Source of the DNA: Wujia chipingensis
Lineage (GTDB): Bacteria; Bacillota; Clostridia; Lachnospirales; Lachnospiraceae
DNA: 64,000 bases
NCBI RefSeq assembly: GCF_014337155.1
Contig: NZ_CP060632.1
Span: forward strand, 2,425,001 to 2,489,000
Reading direction: 5' to 3'
Of the stretch, positions 62,135 through 64,000 are shown piece after piece. The position numbers were made by a program, and so were the translations under genes. Under the pieces are notes generated by a model. The model ran no database searches. It was not told the DNA's origin and saw only the letters and a list, made by a program, of their open reading frames with translations. How positions within the stretch are numbered: position 1 is the first letter of the stretch; each line of letters starts with the position of its first letter.

Positions 62135-62488
62135 ATGGGTAAGTTTTTTAAAGGTGTCGTAAAATTTTCAGTTGCCGCAGCCGCAGTTGGTGGTCTGTGC
62201 TATGCATTCAAGGACAAGATCAGAGAATCTAAGGTATATCAGGATAACAACGTTGATGAAAAGATCAACAAAGTAAAGACAACAATCAAGGACAAAATGC
62301 CAAAGATCTTTGATAACGAGGATGATATCGAAGAGGATGATCTGTTTGCAGATGATCTCGATCTTGAGATGGAAGATGCAAACCGTGATTACGTGACGAT
62401 CAATCCAGATGATTCCGAGAAGTCAGAGGAAGCAGCTGCTGAGGAGCCTGTAGAAGAAGCAAAGGCTGAAGATGCTGACGCGGAGTAA
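62135..62488 (+). CDS. Small acidic protein with hydrophobic N-terminus, 117 residues
   Basis: After a short basic start (MGKFFKGVVKF) comes a hydrophobic stretch (SVAAAAVGGLCYAF), then a charged helix and a long acidic tail (EEAAAEEPVEEAKAEDADAE). It may be anchored to the membrane by the first helix or simply be soluble. AAAGGAG precedes the ATG. No family is recognised. It is a single-gene unit with its own promoter and terminator. Confidence 0.65.
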   Translation: MGKFFKGVVKFSVAAAAVGGLCYAFKDKIRESKVYQDNNVDEKINKVKTTIKDKMPKIFDNEDDIEEDDLFADDLDLEMEDANRDYVTINPDDSEKSEEAAAEEPVEEAKAEDADAE

Positions 62489-62508
62489 TTGCTGAGAATC
62501 CGGGAAAT

Positions 62509-62552
62509 AAAAAGTTCGATGAGACGATTCATGTTTCATCGAACTTTTTATT
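62509..62552. terminator. Strong bidirectional terminator after the 117-residue gene
   Basis: AAAAAGTTCGATGA (62509-62522) pairs with TCATCGAACTTTTT (62536-62549), loop of 13 bases. A/T runs on both sides serve this gene and the converging aroA. Confidence 0.9.
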
Positions 62553-62627
62553 TTGGTTGCAAAGCGTAAATCCATGTTATGTATTGGCTTTGCACACTTG
62601 ATCTATCTGTCTATTTTGCTGTCCGGT

Positions 62628-63908
62628 CTACAGTTTCACCAGCTTGCGCATGTCTTCATAAAATCCCGGGTACGAAATATCCACGCATTCAGCGCCGGTG
62701 ATTTCTGTCTCGCCCTCTGCATTCATTGCAGCAACCGCAAAGCTCATCGCAACCCGGTGATCCAAATGGCTGTCGATCACTGCGCCGTGAAGCGGTCTGC
62801 CACCGCGGATGATCATACCATCTTCGGTCGCCTCGATATCTGCGCCCATCTTCTTCAGATTATCTACCATCACATCAATCCGGTTGGATTCTTTTACCTT
62901 CAATTCTGCCGCATCTTTGATGATTGTCTCACCATCTGCAAAGCAGGCAAGAATCGCAATCGCCGGGATCTCGTCAATCAGAGTTGGAATCACTTCTCCG
63001 CCAACAACACAGCCTTTCAGATCCGAGGTGCGAACTGTCACATCAGCAGTCGGCTCTCCGATCTCGCCAGATGTCTTCTCAACTGTCACATCCGCTCCCA
63101 TATCCGAAAGCACACGCAGGATACCATCTCGTGTCGGATTGATGCCTACATTTTTCACCGTTACACAGCTGTTCGGTGTAATCGCAGCCGCTACCAGAAA
63201 ATATGTTGCCGAAGAAATGTCACCAGGCACAATTACTTTCTTTGCATACAGCTCGTCTGCTGGTTTTACATACACGCTCTTTCCTTCTGTACGGATATCC
63301 ACGCCGAATTCTTCAAACATCAGCTCCGTATGGTTCCGACTTACTTCTGGTTCTGTCACAGATGTCTCGCCATCCGCATAAAGTCCTGCAAGCAGAATCG
63401 CTGATTTGACCTGTGCCGAAGCCACCGGCGAATCATAATGTATGCCATGCAAATTCGTTCCATGAATCTCAAGTGGTGTACAGTCATTTCCGCGTAAGCT
63501 CCGAATATCTGCACCCATCTGGGAAAGCGGCGTGATAATCCGCTTCATCGGACGTTTCTGAATCGACGCATCGCCATTGACCGTTGATACAAATGGCTGT
63601 GCCGCAAGGATTCCCGACATCAGACGTGTTGTCGTTCCGCTGTTTCCAACATCCAGAATCGAATCCGGTGCTTTCAAGCCTCTCAGGCCACGACCATGTA
63701 CCAATACTTTGTCTCCGTTATTCTCGATCTCGACACCCATCTTACGAAAGCAGGCAATCGACGACAGGCAGTCAGCCCCTTGCAGGAATCCCTCTACCTC
63801 CGTGTTGCCCTTCGCAATCGAGCCAAGCATAATACTTCTGTGGGAAATGGACTTGTCTCCTGGTACTGTCACTTCGCCGGAGAGTCCATGAACTCTTGAT
63901 AATTTCAT
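62628..63908 (-). CDS. aroA: EPSP synthase (3-phosphoshikimate 1-carboxyvinyltransferase)
   Basis: EPSP synthase adds enolpyruvate to shikimate 3-phosphate on the way to chorismate. The 426-residue protein has the family motifs PGDKSISHRSIM (residues ~17-28), DVGNSGTTTRLMSG (~86-99), KESNRIDVMVDNLKKMGA and DHRVAMSFAVAA. The first-loop Gly and Lys are present, and the length is standard. GAGAGAA lies upstream of the ATG. It is probably downstream of another aromatic pathway gene cut by the window edge. Confidence 0.95.
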   Translation of the reverse strand: MKLSRVHGLSGEVTVPGDKSISHRSIMLGSIAKGNTEVEGFLQGADCLSSIACFRKMGVEIENNGDKVLVHGRGLRGLKAPDSILDVGNSGTTTRLMSGILAAQPFVSTVNGDASIQKRPMKRIITPLSQMGADIRSLRGNDCTPLEIHGTNLHGIHYDSPVASAQVKSAILLAGLYADGETSVTEPEVSRNHTELMFEEFGVDIRTEGKSVYVKPADELYAKKVIVPGDISSATYFLVAAAITPNSCVTVKNVGINPTRDGILRVLSDMGADVTVEKTSGEIGEPTADVTVRTSDLKGCVVGGEVIPTLIDEIPAIAILACFADGETIIKDAAELKVKESNRIDVMVDNLKKMGADIEATEDGMIIRGGRPLHGAVIDSHLDHRVAMSFAVAAMNAEGETEITGAECVDISYPGFYEDMRKLVKL

Positions 63909-63953
63909 AATTTTCTCTCTTTCTGTATGTCTAATATTATGTAATACGCATAT

Positions 63954-64000
63954 TTAAGTCTTTTCAAATCCTGCATCCGTACACAGTTTTTGTTTCCATT
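63954..64000 (-). CDS. Possible C-terminal end of the gene upstream of aroA
   Basis: One minus-strand frame at the edge reads WKQKLCTDAGFEKT then TAA (63954-63956). It looks like the end of a globular protein and fits an operon with aroA, but only 14 residues are visible, and other frames are also open for short distances. Confidence 0.25.
   Translation of the reverse strand, partial: WKQKLCTDAGFEKT

Overview
The window reads as chromosome of a Gram-positive gut Clostridium of the Lachnospiraceae type, carrying an integrative and conjugative element (ICE). This rests on strong AGGAGG-type ribosome binding sites, frequent GTG and TTG starts, a stand-alone AICAR transformylase next to a PurO-type IMP cyclohydrolase, and ICE gene families typical of that group (DUF6674, DUF4313, DUF5688, DUF6462, Maff2, PcfB, PrgI). 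The species cannot be named from this sequence.

Positions ~1300-42480 are the ICE, almost entirely on the minus strand, so it reads from high to low coordinates. In reading order it holds: four copies of the small DNA-binding DUF6462 fold in three genes (42243-41267); a strongly structured non-coding stretch interrupted by an IS630-family insertion sequence (39554-40831); two small proteins and a ParM/ParR partition pair (39440-37620); a lipoprotein and a 1792-residue thioester/Cna-B surface adhesin with an LPQTG anchor; DUF5688, JAB and Toprim proteins; a palindrome-rich region with a six-hairpin array on an exact 32-bp register (27933-28226), which is the best candidate for a transfer origin; a mobilisation block (MobC-like protein, relaxase, PcfB, VirD4 coupling protein); a type IV secretion block (Maff2/VirB2-like, VirB6-like, PrgI/VirB3-like, VirB4, NlpC/P60 hydrolase); a 2510-residue DarB-like methylase-helicase with an intact tnpV gene nested in another frame; a sortase; a double SpoVG protein; and DUF6674, closed by a terminator. 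A PAS protein, a DUF4186 protein and a truncated VOC protein follow to the left edge and may be cargo or chromosome. No integrase is visible, so the left end of the element lies outside the window.

From ~42483 to the right edge is ordinary chromosome: lysS, greA, AICAR transformylase, PurO-type IMP cyclohydrolase, a YdcF/SanA-type protein, glgB, a DUF1461-like membrane protein, a large PAS-GGDEF-EAL c-di-GMP protein, rpsT (TTG start and structured leader), a YqeG-type phosphatase, uvrC, a long unrecognised protein, a membrane-anchored MutS-like ATPase, two small proteins and aroA.

The strongest leads are the overprinted tnpV gene, the phased hairpin array beside the mobilisation operon, the structured non-coding region split by the IS, and the structured leaders ahead of the secretion and surface-protein genes.
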